Below are positions 18,739 through 28,056 of a stretch of 64,000 nt of DNA, piece by piece. Within the stretch, counting starts at the first letter, position 1; each line of letters starts with the position of its first letter. The translations under genes were made by a program, and so were the position numbers. The stretch is from Planctomycetota bacterium. Its GTDB lineage: Bacteria > Planctomycetota > Brocadiia > Brocadiales > Brocadiaceae. The notes under the pieces were generated by a model. The model was not told where the DNA came from, made no database searches, and saw only the letters and a list, made by a program, of their open reading frames with translations. The DNA lies in NCBI GenBank assembly GCA_016188675.1, contig JACPHJ010000092.1:1-64000 (forward strand), written 5' to 3'.

Positions 18739-19413
18739 TTACCAATCGTGAATCTCAATTTCACAGAGTTCTATGCCGGATAAATTAGAGATGTCTACAA
18801 CCGGCTTGCTGCCGTCATAGGTGCTTTCCAGAACGGCATTCCCGTTATTGTAAATGGTAATCGGTTCGTTATTAATATTTCTTTGAAGCAGAAATTTATA
18901 GTGAAATTGCGTGCGATTCCCGGAATTTCTTGTAATCACGGATACGACCCTGTTTTTGCCTTGTAAGAGTTTATCCTCTGCTTTACAAAAACCTTGCCGT
19001 TTCATTTTTTCAGATTTCCGAGTGTCTATAAAAACCAGGGCAACCTCGTCTCCTTCGGTTAAATCTGCAAGGTTGAATCCCAATCCCTCCAGTCCACCGG
19101 CAATAATGATTTTTGTTGGCTCCTTGTGAATCAATCTCTTTGTTTTATCCCAGGCTTCAGGGCTTTTCAGGAAATAGTCTACGATATTACCCTGGGCGAA
19201 ACTTACCGAAGTCAGCGTAAATAAAAATAATATTATGAGTAAACATCGAACCTTAATACAACGATATTTTAATTTAGACTGTCTTTGGTAGTTACTTTGA
19301 AAATTAGATTCTTCACTTCGTTCAGAATGACACTTGTGCTTTGTCCTGTCATTCTGAGGAGCAGAGCGACGAAGAATCTTATATCGTGAATTTCCCAAAC
19401 ATAAACTTATCAT
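18739..19413 (-). CDS. Uncharacterised exported protein with repeat-derived N-terminus
   Basis: A 224-residue open frame that I do not recognise as a known family. Residues about 55-74 form a signal peptide (CLLIILFLFTLTSVSFAQG), followed by a roughly 150-residue periplasmic domain with predicted beta content. Oddly, the signal peptide is preceded by about 50 residues, including APQNDRTKHKCHSERSEES, that are translated from a dispersed palindrome at 19306-19379. No in-frame ATG, GTG or TTG lies between the repeat and the signal peptide. The repeat therefore seems to have displaced the original start, leaving the gene either extended or silenced. It follows nadD on the same strand. Confidence 0.5.
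   Translation of the reverse strand: MISLCLGNSRYKILRRSAPQNDRTKHKCHSERSEESNFQSNYQRQSKLKYRCIKVRCLLIILFLFTLTSVSFAQGNIVDYFLKSPEAWDKTKRLIHKEPTKIIIAGGLEGLGFNLADLTEGDEVALVFIDTRKSEKMKRQGFCKAEDKLLQGKNRVVSVITRNSGNRTQFHYKFLLQRNINNEPITIYNNGNAVLESTYDGSKPVVDISNLSGIELCEIEIHDW
19306..19379. repeat. Dispersed palindrome AGATTCTTC...GAAGAATCT
   Basis: Arms AGATTCTTCACTTCGTTCAG and a longer complementary arm ending GCGACGAAGAATCT enclose GAATGACA/TGTCATTC. It matches the type of extragenic palindrome, seen in many genomes, whose translation reads SERSEES. It lies inside the open frame of the exported protein at 18739-19413 and ends about 40 bases from nadD. Confidence 0.8.
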
Positions 19414-19419
19414 GAAATA

Positions 19420-20070
19420 TTACCTTTTAGCTTTTGCGTATAAATTATGGACTTTGATGTAATCTTCCACGCATTGTGGAACCAGATATCGTATGCTCCG
19501 TCCATCGCTTAATCTCTCCCGGATATCGGTAGAAGATATACCAATAGGTGGTATTGTGACTTTTAGTCTTTCGATCTCTGCTATTTTTTCATCGGAAAAT
19601 ATCTTGTTCGTCCTGAGTCCACATTGGGAAAATGTCGATTTAGAAAGAACTCCATTTATAGAATACGTCGGGCGATTGACCACGATAAAATGACACATCC
19701 CGGAAAGTATGTTAATGTCTTTCCAGGTACTTATCTCACTTATCATATCCGTTCCCATAATCAGATATAAATTATGCTCTTCTCCATACATATCCCGTAA
19801 AATCCTGATTGTATCAATGGTATAGGATTTTCCAGACCGTTTGATTTCTATATCATAAACCTCGAAATGCTCGTTGTCGCTTATTGCATTTTTTACCATG
19901 TGATAGCGATGCAACGAATCCACCAAATCACCTGTCTCTTTATGAGGAGATATCCCTGTAGGCATAAAAATCACTTTTGATAGTTTGCGCTGCAGAAATA
20001 CCTCTTCCGCCGCAATCAGATGACCGATATGAATCGGGTTAAATGACCCGCCAAATATGCCAATATTCAT
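19420..20070 (-). CDS. nadD: Nicotinate-nucleotide adenylyltransferase
   Basis: Adenylylates nicotinate mononucleotide in NAD synthesis. It has 216 residues with the nucleotidyltransferase N-terminus MNIGIFGGSFNPIHIGHL (containing the HxGH-type IGH motif), the middle LIMGTDMISEISTWKD, and the C-terminal ISSTDIRERLSDGRSIRYLVP (ISST-x-IR motif). No proB, obg or rsfS neighbour is present, unlike many bacteria. Confidence 0.95.
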   Translation of the reverse strand: MNIGIFGGSFNPIHIGHLIAAEEVFLQRKLSKVIFMPTGISPHKETGDLVDSLHRYHMVKNAISDNEHFEVYDIEIKRSGKSYTIDTIRILRDMYGEEHNLYLIMGTDMISEISTWKDINILSGMCHFIVVNRPTYSINGVLSKSTFSQCGLRTNKIFSDEKIAEIERLKVTIPPIGISSTDIRERLSDGRSIRYLVPQCVEDYIKVHNLYAKAKR

Positions 20071-20121
20071 TATAGTTATTCAACAAGTTAGGTGAAGCGG
20101 AGCGCACCTACAGAGTTTTTT

Positions 20122-20185
20122 GGGTCTGTTGAGTTCGTTGAGTTAACCCAAGAAACACAAGAAACTCTATAAACTCAATAAACCA
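20122..20185. repeat. Second copy of TTGAGTT-type inverted repeat
   Basis: Contains GTCTGTTGAGTTCGTTGAGTT and, after AACCCAAGAAACACAAG, the complementary AAACTCAATAAACC. It is related in unit and arrangement to the element at 1233-1318. It lies in the 318-base gap between nadD and larC. Apart from this repeat and a promoter-like site, nothing else was seen there. Confidence 0.55.
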
Positions 20186-20309
20186 GGAAATGTGTCCGCT
20201 TGTGCTTAACACATACCAACTGATGACCAGTAAATGGAAAATACTCTCTAAAGAAATTGCATTATATAAACGAACATGGATAAGTCAATAAAAATGGATT
20301 TGTTTTTCA

Positions 20310-20338
20310 TTGACTCACTACATAACGTGTGCTAGCAT
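20310..20338 (+). promoter_or_regulatory. Probable sigma-70-type promoter of larC
   Basis: TTGACT (20310-20315), a 17-base spacer, then TAGCAT (20333-20338), about 50 bases before the larC start. Confidence 0.4.
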
Positions 20339-20388
20339 CTGTGGTAATTCGTAAATATTTGTGACTACTTACAAATTGAGGAGTTTTG

Positions 20389-21597
20389 GTGAAGATTGTA
20401 TATTTTGACTGTTTTTCAGGCATTAGCGGGGATATGATCCTTGGAGCTTTTGTCGACGCAGGACTGGACATTACCCTTTTAAAAGAACAACTGGCGATGC
20501 TCCATCTTCATGGCTATGAAATATCGGCGGAAAAGGTAAAACGTGCGGGGGTAACCGGCACAAAGGTTCATGTAGTGATAACGCAAAAGGAAACGCATTC
20601 ACACACGACTCATCATCACCATCATTCACATTTGAATCTTCCAAGCATAAAAGCAATTATCGAAAAAAGCAGCCTTCACTCTGACATCAAGAATGACAGC
20701 ATCCGCATATTCCAAAGGCTGGCAGAGGTTGAGGCGAAAGTACACAATACGACACCAGATAAAGTCCATTTTCATGAAGTGGGCGCATTAGATTCAATCA
20801 TTGATATCGTCGGCTCTGTGATAGCAATTAAGCAGCTTGGAGTAGAAAAAATATATTTTTCCCCCATTCCAACAGGACATGGTTATACAAAATGCGAGCA
20901 TGGGACATTCCCGGTTCCTGCCCCGGCAACGGCTGAACTCCTGAAGACACAACTACTGAGATCCGTCGATATAGAAAAGGAATTAACAACGCCCACAGGC
21001 GCAGCAATAATAACGACACTGGGAGAGGGACTTCGTACTAATCCAGACATGCGAATCCTTCAGACAGGCTATGGCGCAGGCAGCAACGACAACCCTGTCG
21101 TGCCTAATTTGTTACGCATACTGATTGGAGAGGCAATGCCAAATATGACGTCTGATGAAATGTGGGTTGTCGAAACAAACATCGATAATATGTCCGGAGA
21201 AGTATTAGGATACGTCATGGAAAAATTATTTGAGGCAGGCGCTGCGGATGCCTATTTTACACCGGTTCAGATGAAAAAAGGACGTCCAGGAGTAATCATC
21301 AGTTCTATTGTATCGGAATTAAATCTCTCTGCGGTTGAGTTGGTTTTACTCAATCAAACAACCACCTTCGGTATAAGAAAACACAAAGTGGCTCGCACAA
21401 TACTCAGCCGGGAGTTTAAAGAAGTAGACAGCCCATTTGGTAAGATAAAGGTTAAGATCGGAAAATATAACGGCAATATCAAAAGCTATTCGCCCGAATA
21501 TGAAGATTGTAAGAGAATTGCGGAGGAAAGAGGTATCCCTTTAAAACAAGTCTACTCTATCATTTCAAAAGAATTGGATATTATTGTGAATTCTTGA
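20389..21597 (+). CDS. larC: LarC-like nickel-insertion protein (DUF111)
   Basis: LarC inserts Ni(II) into the pyridinium dithiocarboxylate precursor of the nickel-pincer cofactor used by lactate racemase-type enzymes. The protein is 402 residues from the GTG at 20389, which has GAGGAG five bases upstream; the preceding TTG is less likely. Seen: IVYFDCFSGISGDMILGA at the N-terminus, a His-rich loop near residues 65-78 (HSHTTHHHHHSH), VHFHEVGALDSIIDIVG, and the C-terminal EYEDCKRIAEERGIPLKQVY. It is a single uninterrupted frame, whereas some bacteria need a programmed frameshift. No larA, larB or larE is in the window. Confidence 0.9.
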   Translation: MKIVYFDCFSGISGDMILGAFVDAGLDITLLKEQLAMLHLHGYEISAEKVKRAGVTGTKVHVVITQKETHSHTTHHHHHSHLNLPSIKAIIEKSSLHSDIKNDSIRIFQRLAEVEAKVHNTTPDKVHFHEVGALDSIIDIVGSVIAIKQLGVEKIYFSPIPTGHGYTKCEHGTFPVPAPATAELLKTQLLRSVDIEKELTTPTGAAIITTLGEGLRTNPDMRILQTGYGAGSNDNPVVPNLLRILIGEAMPNMTSDEMWVVETNIDNMSGEVLGYVMEKLFEAGAADAYFTPVQMKKGRPGVIISSIVSELNLSAVELVLLNQTTTFGIRKHKVARTILSREFKEVDSPFGKIKVKIGKYNGNIKSYSPEYEDCKRIAEERGIPLKQVYSIISKELDIIVNS

Positions 21598-21674
21598 AAT
21601 AACTTCATGCCTTTCTCTCTATCTGATATTTCTTAATAATCACAATCTCATAACAAGGCATTATCTTTCTATAA

Positions 21675-22331
21675 ATGGCGCTCAGAGAATCAAAAATATC
21701 CTGGAATCTGTCTCTCCCTATTCTCGTTTTAGTCATCGTATGTTTGTCACAATTCGTTTATCTAAATTCCCTTTCACATAAATTCGTTTACGATGATGAA
21801 TTTACTATCGTTAATAATTATTTTATAAAAACATGGCACAATCTGCCGCTCCTTTTTCATAAAGATTATTTCTCGCTTTCTGCTGAACTCAGTTACCGTC
21901 CGGTAGTAACTTTATCATATTTTATTGATTTTACCTTTTGGAAACTGAATCCTTTCGGATTCCACCTTACCAACAGCCTTTTACACACCCTCAATGCTGT
22001 TTTGCTTTTTTTTCTGCTAACACGGATTTTCAACTGCAGAACCACTTCTTTTATAGCTGCCCTTATATTTTCATGTCATCCTGTCCTTTCAGAAGCGGTT
22101 AATGCCGTCAGTTACAGGGAAGACCTGCTTGCAGCCACCTTTTTTATAGCGGCTTTTCTACTGTACATTAAAACAATTAAACCGAAACAACCGTTCTCCC
22201 CAGCTTATACTTACCCGCTATTACATAGGCTATATTCTTGCGACGGCCTTTTATCTCCTGATGAGATTCGTGGTTCTGCACAATCCGGTAGAATCACATG
22301 TATCATACCCGGAAGGCAGTATCCTTGTTAA
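21675..22331 (+). pseudogene. TMTC/DUF1736-like membrane TPR protein, N-terminal fragment
   Basis: Residues 1-175 match the start of TMTC-type polytopic proteins: a TM segment, then FVYDDEFTIVNNYFIKTW with the acidic luminal/periplasmic DDE, then FSLSAELSYRPVVTLSYFID and further TM helices. After PKQPFSP (about nucleotide 22200) the frame leaves homology and ends in unrelated residues. The correct continuation (YYIGYILATAFYLLMRF) lies in another frame from about 22201. A stretch of roughly 60 or more residues usually present between these parts is missing, so this looks like an internal deletion plus frameshift. Such proteins are glycosyltransferases of the GT-C type. It may be a pseudogene. 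Confidence 0.65.
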
Positions 22332-23388
22332 CTTTCTCACCATGTCAAAAGTACTCGCCTGTTATATCAAACTCTTCATCCTTCCGGTAACTCTTTGTGC
22401 AGATTACGTCATACCCTATTCAACATCTCCATTTGATATATCGTTCATATTGTCGTTTCTTCTTCTTGCCGCTGTGGTTGTCATTGCCTATAGATTGTTT
22501 TTCTCCTCCAAAATCCTGTTCTTTCCAGTTGTATGGTTTTTTGTCAGCTTGCTGCCCGTATTGAATATCGTACCTATCGAGAACCTTATGGCAGAACGAT
22601 ACCTGTGTCTGCCGGTAATCGGGTTCTGCATGTTAACCGGCAGCTTACTCGCACATCATCAGAGTAAAATCTTCTCCTCTAAATACCGCCTCATAACAGC
22701 CGTTTTATTCATTGTCATACTTGCGGGATTCTCGTTCAGGACAATAACCCGGAACACGACATGGAGAGATCAAACTGTATTGTGGACAAACACGGCAAAA
22801 CTATCTCACGATAGTTTCAGGGCGCACAACAACCTGGGAAATATTTACAGGAACGCGGGGAGATTTGACGAAGCCATCCAGGAATTAAAACAGGCAATAT
22901 CGCTTTATAATGATTATATCGATGCACACAATAATCTCGGCGTTACGTATAGAAAAAAAGGGATGCTCAAAGAGGCCCTTTCTGAATATCAAAAGGCATT
23001 ACAGATAAACCCGCGATATCCTTACGCCCATAACAATCTGGGCGTCCTGCTGGCTAAATCCAATTATCTGGATCTGGCGATAACCGAGTTCAGCAATGCC
23101 GTTGCGTGCAAGCCTGATTATGCCGACGCCTATAATAATCTCGGGGCAACTTACATAAGAAAAGGGTTGTACGAAAAGGCAATAACCGAATGCTTAAATG
23201 CTATCAAATACAACAATAACTATATTGATGCATATTACAACCTGAGCACTGCCTACTTTAACAATAAACAACTGGATCAGGCGCTCGAAACAATAAAACT
23301 GGTTTTGACTATGGATCAAAATCATCATGATGCGCGTGAATTGATTAGTATGATTATGAAACAAAAAGGATTGCCGGATAAAAGATAA
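22261..23388 (+). pseudogene. TMTC-like membrane TPR protein, C-terminal fragment
   Basis: This is the continuation of the broken gene above. It has TM helices from about residues 24-150, including NIVPIENLMAERYLCLPVIGF, which is typical of the TMTC membrane core. From about residue 185 to 370 there are five tetratricopeptide repeats (for example NNLGNIYRNAGRFDEAIQEL and NNLGVTYRKKGMLKEALSEY). The frame is open upstream to about 22200. The TPR half is intact, but a working start codon of its own is doubtful. It ends at a hairpin shared with convergent yajQ. Confidence 0.65.
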
Positions 23389-23424
23389 TGAAATCCCACA
23401 GGCAAAGGCATGTGGAATTTCATT
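23387..23424. terminator. Hairpin between convergent genes
   Basis: AATGAAATCCCACA pairs with TGTGGAATTTCATT (one mismatch) around a ten-base loop, exactly between the ends of the TPR gene and yajQ. T-rich sequence on the plus side (TTTGTAGTTT) and A-rich sequence upstream fit a bidirectional terminator. Confidence 0.5.
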
Positions 23425-23914
23425 TGTAGTTTACAAATTGAATGGCAAAGTCGTAATTTTGGTCTTTAACTGCCTTCATAATTGACTGGAGGTCGTCTAT
23501 CTTTTGCCCCGATACCCGCACCTTATCTTCCTGAATCTGTGCCTGTACCTTAAGTTTTAAGCCCTTTATAAATTTGACAAGTTCTTTGGCCTTTTCCATA
23601 GGAATGCCCGATTGAAATGTTATAACCTGCCGTATGGTACCCCCCAGTGCGCTTTCGGCCTTTCCGAAACTAAGCGCCTTTATGGGAATCTCCCTTTTTG
23701 CGAGTTTTTCTTTTAATATTTCTGTTAAACTCCCCATTTTATACTCGTCGTCGGCAATCAGTGTTATAGAATTGTCGCTATTTAATGTGATAGACGACTT
23801 GCTTCCTTTGAAGTCATATCTTACCGCAAGTTGCTTTTTTGCCTGGTCAACCGCATTATGAACCTCATGCATCTCTACCTTACAAACAATGTCAAATGAA
23901 TGCGTTTCTGCCAT
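23420..23914 (-). CDS. yajQ: YajQ-family nucleotide-binding protein
   Basis: A 164-residue protein with the family hallmark AVRYDFKGSKSSITL (residues about 30-44) and the C-terminal KVRVSGQKIDDLQSIMKAVKD and DFAIQFVNYK. It forms two RNP-like folds. Members bind RNA or nucleotides, and some bind c-di-GMP and act with transcription factors. Cytoplasmic. A c-di-GMP synthase is encoded at 41.7 kb, but any link is speculative. Confidence 0.93.
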   Translation of the reverse strand: MAETHSFDIVCKVEMHEVHNAVDQAKKQLAVRYDFKGSKSSITLNSDNSITLIADDEYKMGSLTEILKEKLAKREIPIKALSFGKAESALGGTIRQVITFQSGIPMEKAKELVKFIKGLKLKVQAQIQEDKVRVSGQKIDDLQSIMKAVKDQNYDFAIQFVNYK

Positions 23915-23971
23915 ATAAATATCTCCTTTTCCGTCTTTTATCTTTCCACTTTTATCTTTAATTTTTTTTAT

Positions 23972-24703
23972 TTAATACCCCATCCTCTTTATCTCTTCCT
24001 CTGTAAACCCAACAAAATGCGCTACCTCATGACGCACCACCTTTTTTATCCTCCGTTTCATCTCTTCTTCTGAACGACAAATGGATTCGATATTTTTTTG
24101 AAATATCGTAATCCTCTCCGGCATTGTGCCAGAATGCCATACACTCTTCTTGTTCAGCGGCACACCTTGAAATAAACCCATTAACATCATATTCGGCATT
24201 AACCGCAATTTCCCTAATACAGAACTGCTTGGCTTGTCCTCCACAACGACAGATAGATTTGACAAGCGGTCTTTCAAATTCAGGGGCAATTCATTAATCG
24301 CATCAATCACCAAACGTTCAAAATTAGTTACACACTCTTTGTTCGGATGTTCCGGAACTACTTCAACCGGTAAATACTCACCAAATTCACTGATTTTATA
24401 TTTGCCCATAAATATTTTACCAACAAAATATATGATTCCACCTATAATCGCAAATGTAACCCAGAAGTTCCAGCCATGCACCATCATAATGCCGCCCAAC
24501 GCTCCCAGAAGTGCAACAATCACAAAATACCCCAACAATATGCAAAATCCTTTTGCATCCCTTTCCCTTATTTTCTCCTCTATTAATGGAACCACCTCCA
24601 TACCACAGCCAGGACACGTCATATTATTTTTCTGACTGTATTCATCGAGGCTGTATGGCTGACCACAATGATAGCATTTTAATAACTCTAAATCTTTGAC
24701 CAT
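23972..24703 (-). CDS. Membrane-anchored zincin-like metallopeptidase with N-terminal zinc ribbon
   Basis: A 243-residue protein. The N-terminus carries a zinc ribbon with two CxxC pairs (CYHCGQ...CPGCGM, residues about 10-34). Two TM helices follow (about 53-72 and 77-97). The C-terminal half matches the small bacterial zincin family (DUF1025): FERLVIDAINELP, LMGLFQGVPL, MPERITIFQKNIE, and HEVAHFVGFTEEEIKRMGY with the HExxH zinc site and the downstream Glu-rich motif. The peptidase is usually soluble and about 120 residues long, so the ribbon-TM extension is unusual. Substrate unknown. Confidence 0.75.
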   Translation of the reverse strand: MVKDLELLKCYHCGQPYSLDEYSQKNNMTCPGCGMEVVPLIEEKIRERDAKGFCILLGYFVIVALLGALGGIMMVHGWNFWVTFAIIGGIIYFVGKIFMGKYKISEFGEYLPVEVVPEHPNKECVTNFERLVIDAINELPLNLKDRLSNLSVVVEDKPSSSVLGKLRLMPNMMLMGLFQGVPLNKKSVWHSGTMPERITIFQKNIESICRSEEEMKRRIKKVVRHEVAHFVGFTEEEIKRMGY

Positions 24704-24907
24704 ATATTGTGGTAATTATATCAGTATTTTTCACTATGTCTAAATAAATTCAGGTATCCCATTAACCGTGACAGAAAGCACTGAAGACAAAATAATACGC
24801 CAAGAGGTATGCTTTTTTCTTTAATTTTCCACTATTATGTGTAAACTTATACAAATTACTATTATCATAATAGTAGTTAAGTTCAAATAAATTTCCTTAA
24901 ATAAAAT

Positions 24908-25312
24908 ATGTTGAAATCATATTTAAAAGGAATATCCGAGGTTTCCAGTCGTGGAGATGCCAGGGAGGAAAGTTTCTATTCCATCCTTGAAGGTTTTTTG
25001 CAGAAATACGCTGAATCGGCTGACAGAAAGAATATCCACATAACCACCCTGCCCAAAAAGACGGATGCAGGCAATCCTGATTTCAGAATATGGGACGGCA
25101 ATCAGCATATCGTTGGTTACATAGAAGCAAAAGCGCCAACAACCGAATATTTGGATCAGACAGAGACCACAGATCAGCTAAAACGTTATTTAAAGACGTT
25201 CCCCAATCTGATACTTACCAACTTCCTTGAATTCAGGCTTTATCGTAACGGGGAATTAATAGATACAGTCCTTACCGGCAGGCCATTTGTTTTGCATAAA
25301 CTCAAAACATGA
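24908..25312 (+). pseudogene. Type ISP/IIG-like restriction-modification enzyme, fragment 1 (nuclease)
   Basis: A 134-residue N-terminal piece of a large restriction-methylase. It contains a PD-(D/E)xK nuclease pattern: an early Glu, then GNPDFRIWDGNQHIVGYIEAK, with Asp and the ExK pair in the expected spacing. The frame ends at 25312, and the natural continuation (KFFSFSLPKFYDAETLARVL) is in the next frame from about 25305. A one-base change near 25300-25310, in an A-rich tract, explains the break. With the two following pieces it would encode a protein of about 1020 residues. Confidence 0.75.
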
Positions 25313-26714
25313 AAAATTCTTTTCCTTCTCACTTCCTAAATTCTATGATGCAGAAACCCTTGCAAGAGTGCTGGCAGACAAGACACGCTTTCTAAGAGAC
25401 GAAGTGGTTGCCCAGGAATTAATTGTAGAGACCGGTTTAAAGCCTGTCTCTACCCTTGAGGGTTTTTATGAGGCTTTTAAAACATATCTCATAAACGACC
25501 TTTCAAAAGAAGACTTCGCAGACCTCTATTCACAAACCATCACTTACGGACTTTTTGCCTCCAGAACCCGCTCAAAGAATGGGTTTAACAGGAAACTTGC
25601 CTACGATAACATTCCACATACAATCGGAATTTTAAGGGACGTATTTCGTTTTATTTCACTTGAAAAATTACCAAAGCAGATGGAATGGATTGTTGACGAC
25701 ATCTCGGAGGTGCTGGCAGTTACAGATGTAAAAAATATCCTTCATCAATACTTCCATAAAGGCAAGGGAGAAGACCCAATTATTCATTTTTACGAAACGT
25801 TTCTGGCCGAATATGATCCAAAGACAAGAGAACGCAGGGGAGTTTATTACACCCCTGAGCCTGTGGTTTCTTATATCGTGCATTCTCTGCATACTATTCT
25901 GAAGGAACGCTTTGACAGAAAAGACGGGTTTGTAAACGAATCGGTTACGGTACTCGACCCGGCGGCAGGCACACTAACCTTTTTAGCCGAAACTTCAAAA
26001 ATCGCACTGGGAGAGTTTACGAGAAAATATGGTGAAGGTGGCAAGGAACGTTTAATCAAGGAACACATCCTCAAGAACCTCTACGCATTTGAACTGATGA
26101 TGGCGCCATATGCCATAGGCCACTTGAAGATGTCTTTTCTCCTGGAAGAACTCGGATATAAACTTCAAGAGGACGACCGGTTTAAGCTCTATCTCACGAA
26201 TACCCTGGAGATGGAAGAACTTGCTCAAACCAAACTTCCCGGCATGGCTTCTCTCTCAGAAGAGTCCCATCTGGCAGGCAAAATCAAAAAAGAACAGCCT
26301 ATATTGGTTATCCTTGGAAATCCGCCATATTCCGTAAATTCAGCCAATAAATCCGATTTTATTGAAAGAGAGATGGAACTTTACAAGGAAGACGTTCGTG
26401 ATGAAAAGAACATCCAACCTCTTTCTGACGACTACATTAAATTTATCCGATTTGCCCACTGGAAGATTGATCAGGCAGGCAAGGGTGTAATCGGGATGAT
26501 TACCAACAATTCCTATCTTTCCGGGTTGATTCATCGTGGGATGAGAAAGAAATTACTAGAAAGTTTTAATGAAATTTATATCTTGAATCTGCACGGAAAC
26601 AGCCGTATTGGTGAAAAGTGCCCCGATGGCTCGAAGGATGAAAATGTCTTTGATATCCAACAGGGAGTTTCCATCGCTCTCTTTATCAAAAACAAAATAC
26701 AAAAGGGTCTGTGA
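25287..26714 (+). pseudogene. Restriction-modification enzyme, fragment 2 (adenine methyltransferase)
   Basis: Encodes the helical connector and gamma-class DNA adenine methyltransferase. RRGVYYTPEPVVSYIV, then VLDPAAGTLTFLAET (SAM-binding motif I; usually DPACGSGTFL, here with a changed GS), and ILGNPPYSVNS (catalytic NPPY). The frame ends at an in-frame TGA (26712-26714), after which homology resumes at once with KIFYQDVYGLREKKYEYL. This is therefore a nonsense mutation rather than a natural end. The residues before about Lys 8 belong to the wrong frame. Confidence 0.75.
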
Positions 26715-26732
26715 AAGATTTTCTACCAAGAT

Positions 26733-27983
26733 GTGTATGGTCTGAGGGAAAAGAAATACGAATACCTGAACAAAATAAATATTACATCAACAAAATGGGA
26801 AAGGTTGAAACCGTCAGAACCGTACTGTTTCTTTGTCCCCAAAGATTTTGCTTTACAGGCGGAATATGAGAAGTTCTGGAAAGTTAACGATATTTTTCAT
26901 AAATCTTCATTTGGTGTAACAACCTCAAGGGATCACTTTGTAGTAGGGTTTACAAAAGAAGAAGTCATTCACCGTACAAGCATTTTTACAGGTAATTTAA
27001 CGGATGAGCTAGTAAAAAGGGCACTCAATCTGGAAGATACGGAAACATGGGAATTATCTAGTACAAGACAAATGATTAAGGGTCAACAATTAGAAGAAAA
27101 TATTCATCCTTATGCTTACCGACCTTTCGATAATAGGTGGATTTGCTACAATCCACTTTTAATTGAAAGAGATAGAAAGGATGTAATGCAACATATCCAG
27201 AGTAAAGAAAATTTTGGATTAAATTTAACAAGGAGGTTAAGGGATCAAAACTGGGATCACGTATATGTAACTGATTCTATAACCGATAAGACCCTGCTTT
27301 CTTCAAGAGATAATTGCTACTTTTTCCCTCTTTACCTGTATCCAGAAACAAATAATTCTGAAAAGAAATCTTCAGTTCGTAATTTAATGCTCTTTGAGCC
27401 ACAGGCAGATTATGGGGCAAGGAAAGCAAACCTATCTCCTATAATAATCGAACAATTAACAAAATCTTTTAAGAAAACGCCTTCTCCTGAGCAAATCTTC
27501 TTTTATATCTACGCCATCCTCTATTCAAATATCTATCGCACAAAATACTCAGAATTCCTGAAGATTGACTTCCCAAGAATACCTTTTACGAATGACTACA
27601 AATTGTTCCTCAAAATGGCCGATTACGGGAAAAGGCTTGTTGATTTACACCTGCTGAAATCGCCAGAGATTAACCCACCCATAGCCAAATTTCAGGGCAA
27701 AGGTGACAACAAGGTCGAGAAACTGAGATATGAACCTACAAGATTATTTATCAATGAAAACCAATATTTCGAAGGCATAGAACCACAAGTTTTTGAGTAC
27801 CAAATCGGCGGTTATCAGGTGTGCGAAAAATGGCTGAAGGACAGAAAGGACAGGAAATTAGCACTTGACGAAATAAAACATTACTGCAATATCGCCACAG
27901 CCGTTAAAAAGACTATCGAAATCCAAAAATTAATCGATGTCATTTATCCGAAAATTGAGGAAGAAACAATAAGAAGCGTATGA
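26733..27983 (+). pseudogene. Restriction-modification enzyme, fragment 3 (target recognition)
   Basis: A 416-residue piece in the same frame as fragment 2, separated from it only by the TGA at 26712. It carries the C-terminal region of type ISP-like enzymes: GVTTSRDHFVVGF near residue 68, HPYAYRPFDNRWICYNPLLIERDR near 127-150, and EQIFFYIYAILYSNIYRTKYSEFLKIDFPRIPF near 250-282, the hallmark before the DNA recognition domain. If translation restarted at the ATG at 26733, a methylase lacking its motif half would result, which is unlikely to work. Confidence 0.72.
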
Positions 27984-28056
27984 TCGTGAAAATAAAAAAT
28001 ATTATGGATCCATTGCCAAAGCACATTCGCACTTCGGATACCTTTAATCACAGAAT

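Noticed and set aside
26712-26714. TGA as selenocysteine or read-through codon in the restriction enzyme
   Set aside because: No stem-loop element was evident after it, the position has no Cys in the family as far as I can judge, and a second lesion nearby supports decay.
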